DNA from: Amycolatopsis tucumanensis
Lineage (GTDB): Bacteria > Actinomycetota > Actinomycetes > Mycobacteriales > Pseudonocardiaceae
Assembly (NCBI RefSeq): GCF_021654135.1
Contig: NZ_JAKGSD010000029.1
Coordinates: 1-64,000, forward strand
Direction: 5' to 3'
DNA length: 64,000 bases
The translations under genes and the position numbers were made by a program. Below the pieces are notes generated by a model. That model saw nothing but the letters and a program-made list of their open reading frames with translations, was not told where the DNA came from and searched no databases. Of the stretch, positions 18,401-26,368 are shown in pieces (positions within the stretch are counted from its first letter, which is position 1; every line of letters begins with the position of its first letter).

Positions 18401-19929
18401 AGCCGCGCCCGGGGGCGGCTGCCCCGGATGCGGCGAAGGACCCGCGCCCCGGCGCTGCTGCTCCGGATTCGGCGGCGGAGCGGAAGCCGCGCCCGTCGGC
18501 GGAGGCTCCCCAGCTGGACAGCGGCCTGCCCCAGCGCCGCCCGAAGCCCGGCGCCGCGGACAGCGCCCAGCCCGCGGCCGCCACGCCGGAGACCGGCCTG
18601 CCCCGCCGCGAGCCGAAGGCTGCGGAGCCCACGGACGCGGGCCTGCCTCAGCGGGAGTCGAAGGCGGCCGGTTCGACGGAGGCCGGCTTGCCGCGCCGCG
18701 AGTCGAAGGCGGCCGGGCCGACGGACGCCGGCCTGCCCCAGCGGGAGCCGAAGGCCGCCGGCGGCTCGGCCACGGAAGGCACGAAGCCCAGCCAGCCCGA
18801 AACAGCGGACAACGGCCTGCCGCGCCGCCAGCCGAAGGCCGCGGAGCCGCAGTCGGCCGGCGACTCGCCCCAGCGCGAGCCGAAGCCCGCGGGTTCGACC
18901 GAGGCTGGCCTGCCCCAGCGCGAGCCGAAGGCGGCGGGTTCGACGGAGGCTGGCCTGCCCCAGCGCGAGCCGAAGGCGGCGGGAGCGACCGACAGCGGCT
19001 TGCCGCGGCGCCAGCCGAAGGAAGCCTCGCAGGCCTCGGAGACCGAGCGCGCTCAGTCGAAGGAGCCCGCAGCCCAGGCCGAGTCCCAGCCGAAGACTGC
19101 GGAAGGGACCGAGCCGGGCCTGCCCCAGCGGCAGCCCAAGGACGCCGGCTCCCGCAGCGAGGCGCAGCCGGCAAGCGGCCTGCCGCAGCGGCAGCCCAAG
19201 CCGTCCGACAGTGGCCTTCCGCAGCGGCAGCCCAAGGACGAGGCCCCCTCGCGGGGCGAGGCGCAGCCGGGAAGCGGCCTGCCGCAGCGGCAGCCCAAGC
19301 CCGCCGAAACCGGCCTCCCGCAGCGGCAGCCGGCTTCGGCTCAAGCGGAAACCGGCACTGGTCTGCCGCAGCGGCAGCCCAAGTCCGCCGACACTGGCCT
19401 GCCCCAGCGGCAGCCCCGCACGGACAGTGGCACCGGGCTCTTCCAGAGCGAGGGCACGGGCCTCTTCCAGCGGCCCGGCGGCACCGGCGAGAGCACCGGC
19501 CTCTTCCAGCGGCCGGGATCCGCGCCGGACACCCCGGCCGAGCCGCAGCCGCAAAGCCAGCAGCCGCACAGCCGGCAGCCACAGGGCCAGCAGGCGCAGG
19601 GCCAGCAGGCGCAAAGCGGCGACGCCGTGGCGGGCGGGGACGGCGCCTGGTCGTTCGCGTCGGACGAGAGCTGGGCCGCGGTGCAGACCGTCTCCTCGTC
19701 GCCGCCCTCGAACTTCACCGCGGCCGGGCTGCCCAAGCGGCGCCGCGGTGAGCAGTTGCTGCCCGGCAGCGCACTGGCCCCGGGGGCCCCCGCCCCGGCG
19801 CCGCGGACACGTCGTGACCCGCAGGATGTGCGTGGCAGGCTGAGCAGTTTCCAGCAAGGTGTTCAGCGTGGAAGGCACCGGACCGCTCAGTCCGCCGACC
19901 CCGATCAAGGAACCATGGAGGGTGAATGA
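15499..19929 (+). CDS. cvnA: NIT-domain sensor kinase-like protein of a conservon (CvnA type) with a long repeat tail
   Basis: This 1476 aa protein has a first membrane helix (about residues 42-62), an extracellular nitrate/nitrite-sensing-type helical domain, a second helix (about 340-362) and HAMP. Next come a kinase region with LFQLDHLATRMRRNNENL and an ATPase domain with N-box ELLDNATAFSAP and DQGIGM. From about residue 660 the tail is disordered, Pro/Ala/Glu-rich. It holds 17 copies of GLP[Q/R]R, three TGLFQ motifs and two copies of a module containing GLPKRRRGEQLLPGSA and VRGRLSSFQ. Usual CvnA proteins are clearly shorter. The GTG start follows GGGAG. The stop overlaps the roadblock gene (ATGA). 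The signal sensed is unknown. Confidence 0.9.
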   Translation: MTVAGQGQVPVGQLLGQQPKEPSKWATLTRWRDWRLSAKLAAVSLVPIVVALVLGGITIGNQVERSGNYERMNRLVELNGTVRTLVDALQQERTETAALLTQGTVGSSPQLDAARRLVDEATGPVSSATGHAADADDGVRAPGEAAQAAVGRLPEVRRQVAEGRLDAVQALAAYSEMTESLIGLDTALVAGIGDDAIGGTPSALHDVLVVKEEASTAQSLLGYGIARGNLTPSQLNDLRTAELRLTDRLADFRAAASSAQEAQFDRSVMGQDFNTRSRLVNGVLAAEGASVPSALRGISAQQWTAVSASVIAALNTVSDSLGDELTTTSADLADSAGTDAGLLAVLLFLALVVTAAVVILITRQLLQSLRMLRAGALDVADRQLPAAVQNIQEGREQSTDVQPLSVGTTDEIGEVAKAFDAVHSQALRLAVEQANMRTGYSSVFVNLSRRSQSLVQRQLQLIERLERDEEDADQLATLFQLDHLATRMRRNNENLMVLSGAEPGRRSGQPVTTSDVLRAAVSEIEQYQRVVVQTPPEARIVGFAASDLMRLVAELLDNATAFSAPETQVTVTTRAADHGGLVIDIIDQGIGMNEAEVAEANARLTEAGTVDLATSRRMGLFVVGRLAGRHDIGVVLHGGKDIVGVRATVTVPADLVMDLPAPAPARPDPSTALPRRRTVNGAGRPEALANFGQTPGDGASSPSWTQNGHSGVLPPRPPSDLEISGTALFTPIPAEGEEPAAPPAPAPAPAAEAPAEPEPEPAPGELPSGKALFTANSSPLSEWWSSAANEPKPATPPPSRRETTPIFDETLSAWFRSDDPPAASSKTAESTSDKAGASGDKAASGWDFAVDENWRAVQAASQVEPKTFTDAGLPKRRRGEQLLPGSAAAETPAPNPQREIPVRDPADVRGRLSSFQRGVNRARHAKRDQPEGAGVPESAASAQSTAPTTGSEASSGAEASPGGLPRRQPRPGAAAPDAAKDPRPGAAAPDSAAERKPRPSAEAPQLDSGLPQRRPKPGAADSAQPAAATPETGLPRREPKAAEPTDAGLPQRESKAAGSTEAGLPRRESKAAGPTDAGLPQREPKAAGGSATEGTKPSQPETADNGLPRRQPKAAEPQSAGDSPQREPKPAGSTEAGLPQREPKAAGSTEAGLPQREPKAAGATDSGLPRRQPKEASQASETERAQSKEPAAQAESQPKTAEGTEPGLPQRQPKDAGSRSEAQPASGLPQRQPKPSDSGLPQRQPKDEAPSRGEAQPGSGLPQRQPKPAETGLPQRQPASAQAETGTGLPQRQPKSADTGLPQRQPRTDSGTGLFQSEGTGLFQRPGGTGESTGLFQRPGSAPDTPAEPQPQSQQPHSRQPQGQQAQGQQAQSGDAVAGGDGAWSFASDESWAAVQTVSSSPPSNFTAAGLPKRRRGEQLLPGSALAPGAPAPAPRTRRDPQDVRGRLSSFQQGVQRGRHRTAQSADPDQGTMEGE
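18385..19419 (+). repeat. coding repeat array: GLP[Q/R]R-x-PK motif
   Basis: Seventeen GLP[Q/R]R units plus one degenerate unit (DSPQREPK) are spread over about 345 residues of the kinase tail. Around 18895-18985 the repeat is nearly perfect with a 45-nt period (AGSTEAGLPQREPKA). Such repeats are prone to slippage and assembly error. Confidence 0.85.
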
Positions 19930-20366
19930 CCACGCCGCAGCCACAGAACCAGTTCGGATGGCTGGTCAATGATTTCGCCGAGCGTGTGCCTGGCGTGGCG
20001 CACGCGGTGGTCGTTTCGGCCGACGGCCTGCTGCTGACCGCTTCGAACCGGTTGCCGCTCGACCGCGCCGACCAGCTCGCCGCGGTGGCCTCCGGGCTCG
20101 TCAGCCTGACCCAGGGCGCGGCGCGGTGCTTCGAAGCCGGTGCGGTCAACGAGACCGTCGTGGAGATGGAGCTCGGGATCATGATCCTGATGTCCATCAG
20201 CGACGGCTCCTGCCTGGCGGTCCTGGCCGCCCCGAACTGCGACATCGGCCAGGTCGCCTACGAGATGACCATGCTGGTCGACCGGGTGGGCCAGATCCTC
20301 ACCCCCGAACTGCGGGCTCAGCTGCAGGGGGCCGCGGGTCCCCTGATCGGTGAACCGGTGGGATGA
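19926..20366 (+). CDS. cvnB: roadblock/LC7-domain protein of the conservon
   Basis: This 146 aa protein is a roadblock/LC7 domain protein (GWLVNDFAERVPGVAHAVVVSADG, then DQLAAVASGLVSL). It is the CvnB position of an actinobacterial conservon and is thought to bind the small GTPase CvnD. ATG 19926 overlaps the kinase stop. Confidence 0.92.
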   Translation: MTTPQPQNQFGWLVNDFAERVPGVAHAVVVSADGLLLTASNRLPLDRADQLAAVASGLVSLTQGAARCFEAGAVNETVVEMELGIMILMSISDGSCLAVLAAPNCDIGQVAYEMTMLVDRVGQILTPELRAQLQGAAGPLIGEPVG

Positions 20367-20373
20367 TGCCGAC

Positions 20374-21105
20374 ATGACAACGGGATCCGAGAGTGGCTCC
20401 CCGACGTCCGGCGGTGAACCGGAGCCGACGTTCGCCGACGTGATGAACAGCTTCAGCCTGGACTCCGGGCGCGGCCGCCGGAAGCGCAAGAAGCAGCGCG
20501 ACCAGCAGCCCGGGAACGACACGGCCGAAGCCCCCGAAACACCACAGGCCGAGCAGGCGCCCCCCGCGCCACCGCCGACGCCACAGCCGCAGCCGGCACC
20601 CGCTCCGCCGCCCCAGCCGGAGCCCCCGGCCCGGCCGGCGAGCCTGTTCGACCCCTCGCCGGGCAGCGGGTTCTTCGAACCCGTGCAGCCCGCCCAGCCG
20701 TCGCGGCCCGTGCCGTTCCGGCGCGAGGAGCCCGAGATCCACCCCGCCGAGGAGACCGCCGTGGTGCGCCCGTACGCGCTCACCGGCGGCCGCACCAAGG
20801 CCCGGGTCGCCCTGGAACTGGAGACGCTGATCTCCGTCCAGGACGCCGTCCTCGCCCGGCTCGACGCCGGAGCGCTGACGGTGCAGTTCGAGCACCGCTC
20901 GATCATGGAAGAATGTCGGACACCGCGGTCGGTTGCGGAGATCGCAGCGCTGCTGCGGGTCCCGATCGGCGTGGCCAGAGTCCTCATCAGCGATGCCGCC
21001 GATGCCGGGCTGGTCACCGTGCACCGCACTATGTCGACCAACGACGACGCCGAGGCGCATCTCATGTTGATGGAAAGGGTGTTGAGTGGACTCCGTCGGC
21101 TTTAA
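20374..21105 (+). CDS. cvnC: DUF742 protein of the conservon
   Basis: This 243 aa protein has a long Pro/Gln-rich N-terminal half (about residues 45-120) and a C-terminal DUF742 winged-helix-like domain (VVRPYALTGGRT, then PRSVAEIAALLRVPIGVARVLISD). ATG 20374 is chosen; a GTG at 20350 inside the roadblock gene is less likely. The Pro-rich half is longer than in typical CvnC proteins. The 3' end overlaps the GTPase gene by 20 bp. Confidence 0.88.
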   Translation: MTTGSESGSPTSGGEPEPTFADVMNSFSLDSGRGRRKRKKQRDQQPGNDTAEAPETPQAEQAPPAPPPTPQPQPAPAPPPQPEPPARPASLFDPSPGSGFFEPVQPAQPSRPVPFRREEPEIHPAEETAVVRPYALTGGRTKARVALELETLISVQDAVLARLDAGALTVQFEHRSIMEECRTPRSVAEIAALLRVPIGVARVLISDAADAGLVTVHRTMSTNDDAEAHLMLMERVLSGLRRL

Positions 21106-21697
21106 GGCACCGCGGCAGACCGCGCCGCAGACCATGACCTCGGCCAAGATCGTGGTGGCCGGTGGCTTCGGTGCCGGCAAGACCACCTTCGTCGGCTCGG
21201 TCTCGGAGATCGTGCCGCTCACCACCGAGGCCATGATGACCGACGCGAGCCGCGGCATCGACAACCTCGACCAGACACCCAACAAGGCCACCACCACCGT
21301 GGCCATGGACTTCGGCCGCGTGTCCCTGGACAGCGACCTGATCCTGTACCTGTTCGGGACGCCGGGTCAGCAGCGGTTCTGGTTCATGTGGGACGACCTG
21401 GTGAAGGGCGCGATCGGCGCCGTGGTGCTCGCGGACACGCGGCGGCTGGCGGACTCGTTCGCGCCCGTCGACTTCTTCGAGGACCGCAGGCTGCCCTACA
21501 TCATCGGCGTCAACACCTTCGACGGTCAGCTCCACCACGAGCTGAGCGACGTGCGCGAGGCCCTGGCGATCGACGAGAGCATCCCGATCGTGCGTTGCGA
21601 CGCCCGCGACCGCGAGTCGACCAAGCAGACGCTGATCACGCTGGTCGAGTACGCGATGCGGCAGTGGATCGCGATGCGCGCCGCCGGCACGCGCTGA
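21086..21697 (+). CDS. cvnD: small GTPase/ATP-binding protein of the conservon
   Basis: This 203 aa protein is a Ras-like P-loop GTPase of the Cvn family: P-loop GGFGAGKTT (about residues 26-34), switch region TTTVAMDFGR, G3 LFGTPGQQRF and the later VNTFDG. It starts with GTG inside the DUF742 gene. A CvnE cytochrome P450 gene, often next in other conservons, is absent; icmF follows instead. Confidence 0.92.
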   Translation: MDSVGFKAPRQTAPQTMTSAKIVVAGGFGAGKTTFVGSVSEIVPLTTEAMMTDASRGIDNLDQTPNKATTTVAMDFGRVSLDSDLILYLFGTPGQQRFWFMWDDLVKGAIGAVVLADTRRLADSFAPVDFFEDRRLPYIIGVNTFDGQLHHELSDVREALAIDESIPIVRCDARDRESTKQTLITLVEYAMRQWIAMRAAGTR

Positions 21698-21720
21698 CGC
21701 CGGCGCGGTAGCCAGGGGAA

Positions 21721-21743
21721 GTGCCGGGGCGGGGGCCCGGCAC
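21721..21743. terminator. GC-rich hairpin after the conservon
   Basis: GTGCCGGG (21721-21728) pairs with CCCGGCAC (21736-21743) around a 7-nt loop, 24 bp after the cvnD stop. No T-tract, so it is a weak terminator candidate. Confidence 0.4.
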
Positions 21744-21862
21744 CCGTCCGGTCGACGCTGCCTTCGTGCTGCCCGCCTACTGAATCGTTACGGTCCCGCG
21801 GTGGATGTCGCCGCGGTCACGCTTGGGTTTGCGATAGTAGGAAGTCCAAGTATTTTTGAGGC

Positions 21863-24800
21863 ATGAACGCCTCCCTTCACCGGCCCGTGCACCCGGTGCG
21901 GTTCGTCACCGCCTCGAGTCTGTTCGACGGGCACGACGCTTCGATCAACATCATGCGGCGCATCCTGCAGTCGCAGGGTGCGGAGGTCATCCACCTCGGC
22001 CACAACCGGTCGGTGGACGAGGTCGTCACGGCCGCGATCAGCGAGGACGCCCACGGCATCGCGATCAGCGCCTACCAGGGCGGCCACGTGGAGTACTTCA
22101 GCTACCTCGTCGAGCTGCTGAACGAGCGCGGCGCCGGGCACATCAAGGTGTACGGCGGCGGTGGCGGCGTCATCGTGCGCGAGGAGATCGAGCTGCTGCA
22201 CTCCCGCGGGGTCGCGCGCATCTTCTCCCCGGACGACGGCCTCCAGCTGGGCCTGCCGGGCATGGTCAACCTGATGATCAAGGAGTGCGACTACGACCTG
22301 GCGGAGGTGCCCGCCGGGTCGGACGACGACCTGCTGGCCGGTGACGTGCCGTCGCTCGCGCGGTTCATCACGCAGCTGCAGGCCGGCAGCGTCGCCGAGG
22401 ACCGGCTGGTCCGCGTCACGGAGGCGGCGCGCGCCCGGACGGTCCCGGTTCTGGGCATCACCGGCACCGGCGGCTCGGGCAAGTCGTCGCTGACCGACGA
22501 GCTGCTCCGGCGCTTCCGGCTGGACCAGGAGGACAAGCTGCGCATCGCGGTGCTGGCGGTCGACCCGACCCGGCGCCGCGGCGGCGGTGCGTTGCTGGGC
22601 GACCGGATCCGGATGAACGGCCTGGACGGCTCGCAGGTCTACTTCCGCTCGCTGGCGACCCGTCAGGCAGGTGGGGAGGTGCCGGAGGGCCTGGACGAGG
22701 CCGTGCTGGCGTGCAAGGCCGCGGGCTACGACCTGGTGATCGTCGAGACGCCCGGCATCGGGCAGGGTGACGCCGGCATCGTGGACCACGTCGACTACTC
22801 GCTGTACGTGATGACGCCGGAGTTCGGCGCCGCGTCGCAGCTGGAGAAGATCGACATGCTCGACTTCGCCGACGTGGTGGCGATCAACAAGTTCGAGCGC
22901 CGCGGCGCCGAGGACGCGCGCCGCGACGTGGCGCGTCAGATGGTGCGCAACCGGGAGGCGTTCGGCGTCGCTCCCGAGGACATGCCGGTGTTCGGCACCA
23001 GCGCCGCGCGCTTCAACGACGACGGCGTGACCGCGCTGTACCAGTACCTGCGCGACGCGCTGGCCGAGCGTGGCCTGTCGGTGTCGGCCGGTCAGCTGCC
23101 GAAGGTGGAGACCAAGGTGTCCACCGGGGCGACGGTGATCATCCCGGCGGCGAAGGAGCGCTACCTCGCCGACATCGCCGCCACCGTGCGCGGCTACCAC
23201 GAGAAGACCCGGGACCAGGTCGCCGCCGTGCGCAAGGTCGACCAGCTGCGGGCCGCGAAGGAGGCGCTGGCCGCCGACGGCGCGGACACCGGCCCGATCG
23301 AGGCGCTGCTGGCCAAGGCGGAGTCCGAAGTGGACCCCTCGGTGGCCGGGCTGCTGGAGCGCTGGGAGGAGCTGTCCGAGTCCTACCGGCAGGAGGAGCT
23401 GGTCGTCCGCATCCGGGACAAGGAGCTGCGCACCCAGCTGTGGCGGGAAACCCTGTCCGGCAACCGGATCCCGCGCGTGGCGCTGCCGCGCTACACCGAC
23501 CGCGGCGAGCTGCTGTCGTTCCTGCGCCGCGAGCACCTGCCCGGGTACTTCCCGTACACCGCGGGTGTCTTCCCGTTCAAGCGGGAGGGCGAGGACCCGG
23601 CGCGCATGTTCGCCGGCGAGGGCGACGCGTTCCGCACCAACCGCCGCTTCAAGTACCTCTCGGCCGACTCCGAGGCCAAGCGCCTGTCCACGGCGTTCGA
23701 CTCGGTGACGCTGTACGGGCACGACCCGGACACGCGACCGGACATCTACGGCAAGATCGGCACCTCCGGCGTGTCCATCGCGACGCTGGACGACATGAAG
23801 GCGCTCTACGACGGCTTCGACCTGACCGCGCCGAACACGTCGGTGTCGATGACCATCAACGGTCCCGCGCCGACGATCCTGGCGTTCTTCCTGAACACCG
23901 CGATCGACCAGCGGATGGACGCCTTCCGCGCCGAGCACGGGCGCGAGCCGACGCCGTCGGAGGCCGAGGACCTGCGCGAGTGGACGCTGCGCCAGGTGCG
24001 CGGCACGGTGCAGGCCGACATCCTCAAGGAGGACCAGGGCCAGAACACCTGCATCTTCTCCACCGAGTTCAGCCTGCGCATGATGGCCGACATCCAGGAG
24101 TGGTTCATCGAGCACGGGGTGCGCAACTTCTACTCGGTGTCGATCTCCGGCTACCACATCGCCGAGGCCGGGGCGAACCCGATCTCGCAGCTGGCGTTCA
24201 CGCTGGCCAACGGGTTCACCTACGTCGAGTCCTACCTTGCCCGCGGAATGCACATCGACGACTTCGCGCCGAACCTGTCGTTCTTCTTCTCCAACGGCAT
24301 GGACGCCGAGTACTCGGTGCTCGGCCGGGTCGCGCGCCGCATCTGGGCGGTCGCGATGAAGGAGCGCTACGGCGCCAACGAGCGCTCGCAGAAGCTCAAG
24401 TACCACGTGCAGACCTCCGGCCGGTCGCTGCACGCGCAGGAGATGAGCTTCAACGACATCCGCACCACCCTGCAGGCGCTGTGCGCGCTGTACGACAACG
24501 CGAACTCGTTGCACACCAACGCCTACGACGAGGCGATCACCACCCCGACCGAGAACTCGGTGCGCCGTGCGATGGCCATCCAGATGATCATCAACAAGGA
24601 GTGGGGCCTGTCGAAGAACGAGAACCCGTTGCAGGGCTCGTTCATCATCGACGAGCTGACCGACCTGGTCGAGGAGGCCGTGCTCACCGAGTTCGACCGG
24701 ATTGCCGAGCGCGGCGGCGTGCTGGGCGCGATGGAGACCGGCTACCAGCGCGGCCGCATCCAGGACGAGTCGATGTTGTACGAGCGGCTCAAGCACGAGG

Positions 24801-25099
24801 GCACGCTGCCGATCGTCGGGGTGAACACGTTCCGCAACCCCCATCCGGAGGAGGACGAGGTCGAGGTCGAGCTGGCGCGCGCGACGGAGGAGGAGAAGCA
24901 GTCGCAGCTGACGCGGCTGGCCGACTTCCAGCAGCGGCACAGCCACGACGCCGAGCAGGCCCTCAAGGCGCTCCGCGAAGCCGCCACCCGCGGCGAGAAC
25001 CTGTTCGGGGTGCTGATGGACGCCGCGCGGGTGTGCTCGCTCGGCCAGATCACGGAGGCGTTCTTCGAGGTCGGCGGCCAGTACCGGCGCAACATCTAG
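21863..25099 (+). CDS. icmF: fused isobutyryl-CoA mutase (IcmF)
   Basis: This 1078 aa protein joins three parts. An N-terminal B12-binding domain contains FDGHDASINIMRRIL and YGGGGGVI (residues about 1-150). A MeaI-type G-protein chaperone has GTGGSGKSSLTDEL near residue 200. The C-terminal acyl-CoA mutase TIM barrel (from about 550) contains GTSGVSIATLDDM and NTCIFSTEFSLR. IcmF interconverts isobutyryl-CoA and n-butyryl-CoA with coenzyme B12, and some versions also use isovaleryl/pivalyl-CoA. Length and domain order are normal. The gene ends at a strong terminator. It may help channel branched acyl-CoA from valine or steroid degradation. Confidence 0.95.
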   Translation: MNASLHRPVHPVRFVTASSLFDGHDASINIMRRILQSQGAEVIHLGHNRSVDEVVTAAISEDAHGIAISAYQGGHVEYFSYLVELLNERGAGHIKVYGGGGGVIVREEIELLHSRGVARIFSPDDGLQLGLPGMVNLMIKECDYDLAEVPAGSDDDLLAGDVPSLARFITQLQAGSVAEDRLVRVTEAARARTVPVLGITGTGGSGKSSLTDELLRRFRLDQEDKLRIAVLAVDPTRRRGGGALLGDRIRMNGLDGSQVYFRSLATRQAGGEVPEGLDEAVLACKAAGYDLVIVETPGIGQGDAGIVDHVDYSLYVMTPEFGAASQLEKIDMLDFADVVAINKFERRGAEDARRDVARQMVRNREAFGVAPEDMPVFGTSAARFNDDGVTALYQYLRDALAERGLSVSAGQLPKVETKVSTGATVIIPAAKERYLADIAATVRGYHEKTRDQVAAVRKVDQLRAAKEALAADGADTGPIEALLAKAESEVDPSVAGLLERWEELSESYRQEELVVRIRDKELRTQLWRETLSGNRIPRVALPRYTDRGELLSFLRREHLPGYFPYTAGVFPFKREGEDPARMFAGEGDAFRTNRRFKYLSADSEAKRLSTAFDSVTLYGHDPDTRPDIYGKIGTSGVSIATLDDMKALYDGFDLTAPNTSVSMTINGPAPTILAFFLNTAIDQRMDAFRAEHGREPTPSEAEDLREWTLRQVRGTVQADILKEDQGQNTCIFSTEFSLRMMADIQEWFIEHGVRNFYSVSISGYHIAEAGANPISQLAFTLANGFTYVESYLARGMHIDDFAPNLSFFFSNGMDAEYSVLGRVARRIWAVAMKERYGANERSQKLKYHVQTSGRSLHAQEMSFNDIRTTLQALCALYDNANSLHTNAYDEAITTPTENSVRRAMAIQMIINKEWGLSKNENPLQGSFIIDELTDLVEEAVLTEFDRIAERGGVLGAMETGYQRGRIQDESMLYERLKHEGTLPIVGVNTFRNPHPEEDEVEVELARATEEEKQSQLTRLADFQQRHSHDAEQALKALREAATRGENLFGVLMDAARVCSLGQITEAFFEVGGQYRRNI

Positions 25100-25115
25100 T
25101 CAGCTGGGCAGAACT

Positions 25116-25150
25116 CCCCGCCGCGGTGCCCCCGCGGCGGGGAATTTTTT
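25116..25150 (+). terminator. intrinsic terminator of icmF
   Basis: A perfect 11-bp GC stem (25116-25126 with 25132-25142), a 5-nt loop and AATTTTTT make a classical Rho-independent terminator 17 bp after the icmF stop. Confidence 0.92.
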
Positions 25151-25156
25151 CATGCC

Positions 25157-25186
25157 TTGACAACCCCACTCGAAACCACATATAAC
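25157..25186 (+). promoter_or_regulatory. sigma-70-type promoter of the fructose operon
   Basis: TTGACA (25157-25162) and TATAAC (25181-25186) are separated by 18 bp. The downstream stretch CATATAACCAAACAAAGCAACA is unusually A-rich for this genome and resembles DeoR-family operator sequences, so autoregulation by the next gene is likely. GCCTTGACAACCC here repeats the 13-mer in the left-end inverted repeat. Confidence 0.75.
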
Positions 25187-25221
25187 CAAACAAAGCAACA
25201 CGGCGACGGCAAGGAAGCCAC

Positions 25222-25983
25222 ATGTACGCAGAGGAGCGTCAGCAGCAGATCGTCGAGCGGGCCCGCAGCCTGGGCCGCGTCGACGTGTCGTGGCTCGCCG
25301 CGAACTTCGCGGTCACCACGGAGACCGTGCGGCGTGATCTGACGGTGCTGGAGCGCCAGGGGGTGCTGCGCCGGGTGCACGGCGGGGCCATCCCGGTCGA
25401 GCGGCTCGGGTTCGAGCCCGGCCTGGCCGACCGCGACGCGGTGATGACGGCCGAGAAGGAGCGCATCGCCAAGGCCGCTCTCGCCGAGGTGCCCGAGGAG
25501 GGCGCGATCCTGCTCGACGCGGGCACCACCACGGCCCGGCTCGCCGAGATCCTGCCTGCCGACCGGGAGCTGACGGTGGTGACCAACGCCGTGTCGGTCG
25601 TCCCGCAGCTGGCCCTCCGCCCGCAGCTCACCGTGCTGTTGCTGGGCGGCCGGGTCCGCGGCCGCACGCTCGCCGCGGTGGAGGACTGGACGCTGCGCGC
25701 GCTCGCCGACACCTTCGTCGACGTCGCGTTCGTCGGCACCAACGGCATCTCCGCCGAGCGCGGGCTCACCACGCCCGACATCGGGGAGGCGGCGGTCAAG
25801 CGGGCGATGATCCGCGCCGCCCGCCGCACGGTCGTGCTCGCCGACCACACCAAGGTCGGCAACGACTGCCTCGCCCGCTTCGGCGAGCTGTCCGAAGTGG
25901 ACAAGTTCGTGACCGACACCGGGCTGGACGACGGCCTTGCGGAGGAGCTGCGCGCGGCGGGGCCGGAGGTGGTGCTGGCGTGA
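25222..25983 (+). CDS. DeoR-family regulator of the fructose PTS operon
   Basis: This 253 aa protein starts with MYAEERQQQIVERAR, a DeoR helix-turn-helix (LAANFAVTTETVRRDLTVLE) and a sugar-phosphate isomerase-like C-domain (ILLDAGTTTARLAE, VTNAVSV, FVGTNGIS). The likely effector is a fructose phosphate such as fructose-1-phosphate. It is the first gene of the operon. Its stop overlaps the GTG of the first truncated fruK copy (GTGA), and GGAGGT at 25965-25970 is a strong ribosome-binding site for whatever starts there. Confidence 0.9.
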   Translation: MYAEERQQQIVERARSLGRVDVSWLAANFAVTTETVRRDLTVLERQGVLRRVHGGAIPVERLGFEPGLADRDAVMTAEKERIAKAALAEVPEEGAILLDAGTTTARLAEILPADRELTVVTNAVSVVPQLALRPQLTVLLLGGRVRGRTLAAVEDWTLRALADTFVDVAFVGTNGISAERGLTTPDIGEAAVKRAMIRAARRTVVLADHTKVGNDCLARFGELSEVDKFVTDTGLDDGLAEELRAAGPEVVLA

Positions 25984-26096
25984 TCGTCACCGTGATTCCC
26001 AGCCCCGACCTCGAGCACGCAGTCGACGCGGATGCGCTGCGGCGCGGGGAAGTCCTGCGCGCCGCTCCGGCCGGCCTCGGGATGGTGGCGGCGTGA
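25980..26096 (+). pseudogene. truncated fruK head, copy 1 (38-codon mini-ORF)
   Basis: GTG at 25980 overlaps the DeoR stop. The first 28 codons resemble the start of fruK (VIVTVIPSPDLEHAV, then DALRRGEVLRA) with several amino-acid changes. The frame then switches to an unrelated short tail ending GLGMVAA. Its stop overlaps the next copy's GTG. It is the more diverged, presumably older, duplicate and could be a coupling leader peptide rather than debris. Confidence 0.8.
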
Positions 26097-26368
26097 TCGT
26101 CACCGTCACCCCCAACCCCAGCCTCGACCACACCGTCGAGGTGGATGCCCTGCGGCGCGGGGAAGTCCTGCGCGCCGGACCGTCCAGGTTGGACCCCGGC
26201 GGCAAGGGCGTCAACGTCGCGCGGGCGCTGGCCGCGCACGGCCGCAAGACCGCCGTCGGGATGGATTCCCCCTGGCGGGCTGAAGTCCTGCGCGCCGCTC
26301 CGTCCCGCCGTCTCGCCGGGTCAGTGGAGGAGTTGCGCCCGGCCGGCCTCGGGATGGTGGCGGCGTGA
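26093..26368 (+). pseudogene. truncated fruK head, copy 2 (91-codon ORF)
   Basis: Codons 1-54 encode exactly the same residues as fruK codons 1-54, including the sugar-binding GGKGVNVARAL. I count only five nucleotide differences, all synonymous. After codon 54 homology stops, and a tail containing EVLRAAPSRR and VEELRPAGLGMVAA follows. The tail resembles both copy 1 and the end of the DeoR gene (AEELRAAG). The TGA overlaps the GTG of the real fruK. It lacks the ATP-binding part of the kinase, so it cannot be active alone. Confidence 0.85.

Noticed and set aside
18385..19419. CRISPR-like tandem repeat
   Set aside because: The periodicity is in-frame coding repeat of the kinase tail; there are no constant-length unique spacers.
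15172..19944. 1590-codon open frame antisense to the conservon kinase
   Set aside because: It is a shadow of the extreme GC3 bias of the kinase gene; the translation is Arg/Leu/Gly-rich with no domains and no ribosome-binding site.
21788..24946. 1052-codon antisense open frame over icmF
   Set aside because: Same GC-bias artefact; the sense strand encodes an unmistakable full-length IcmF.
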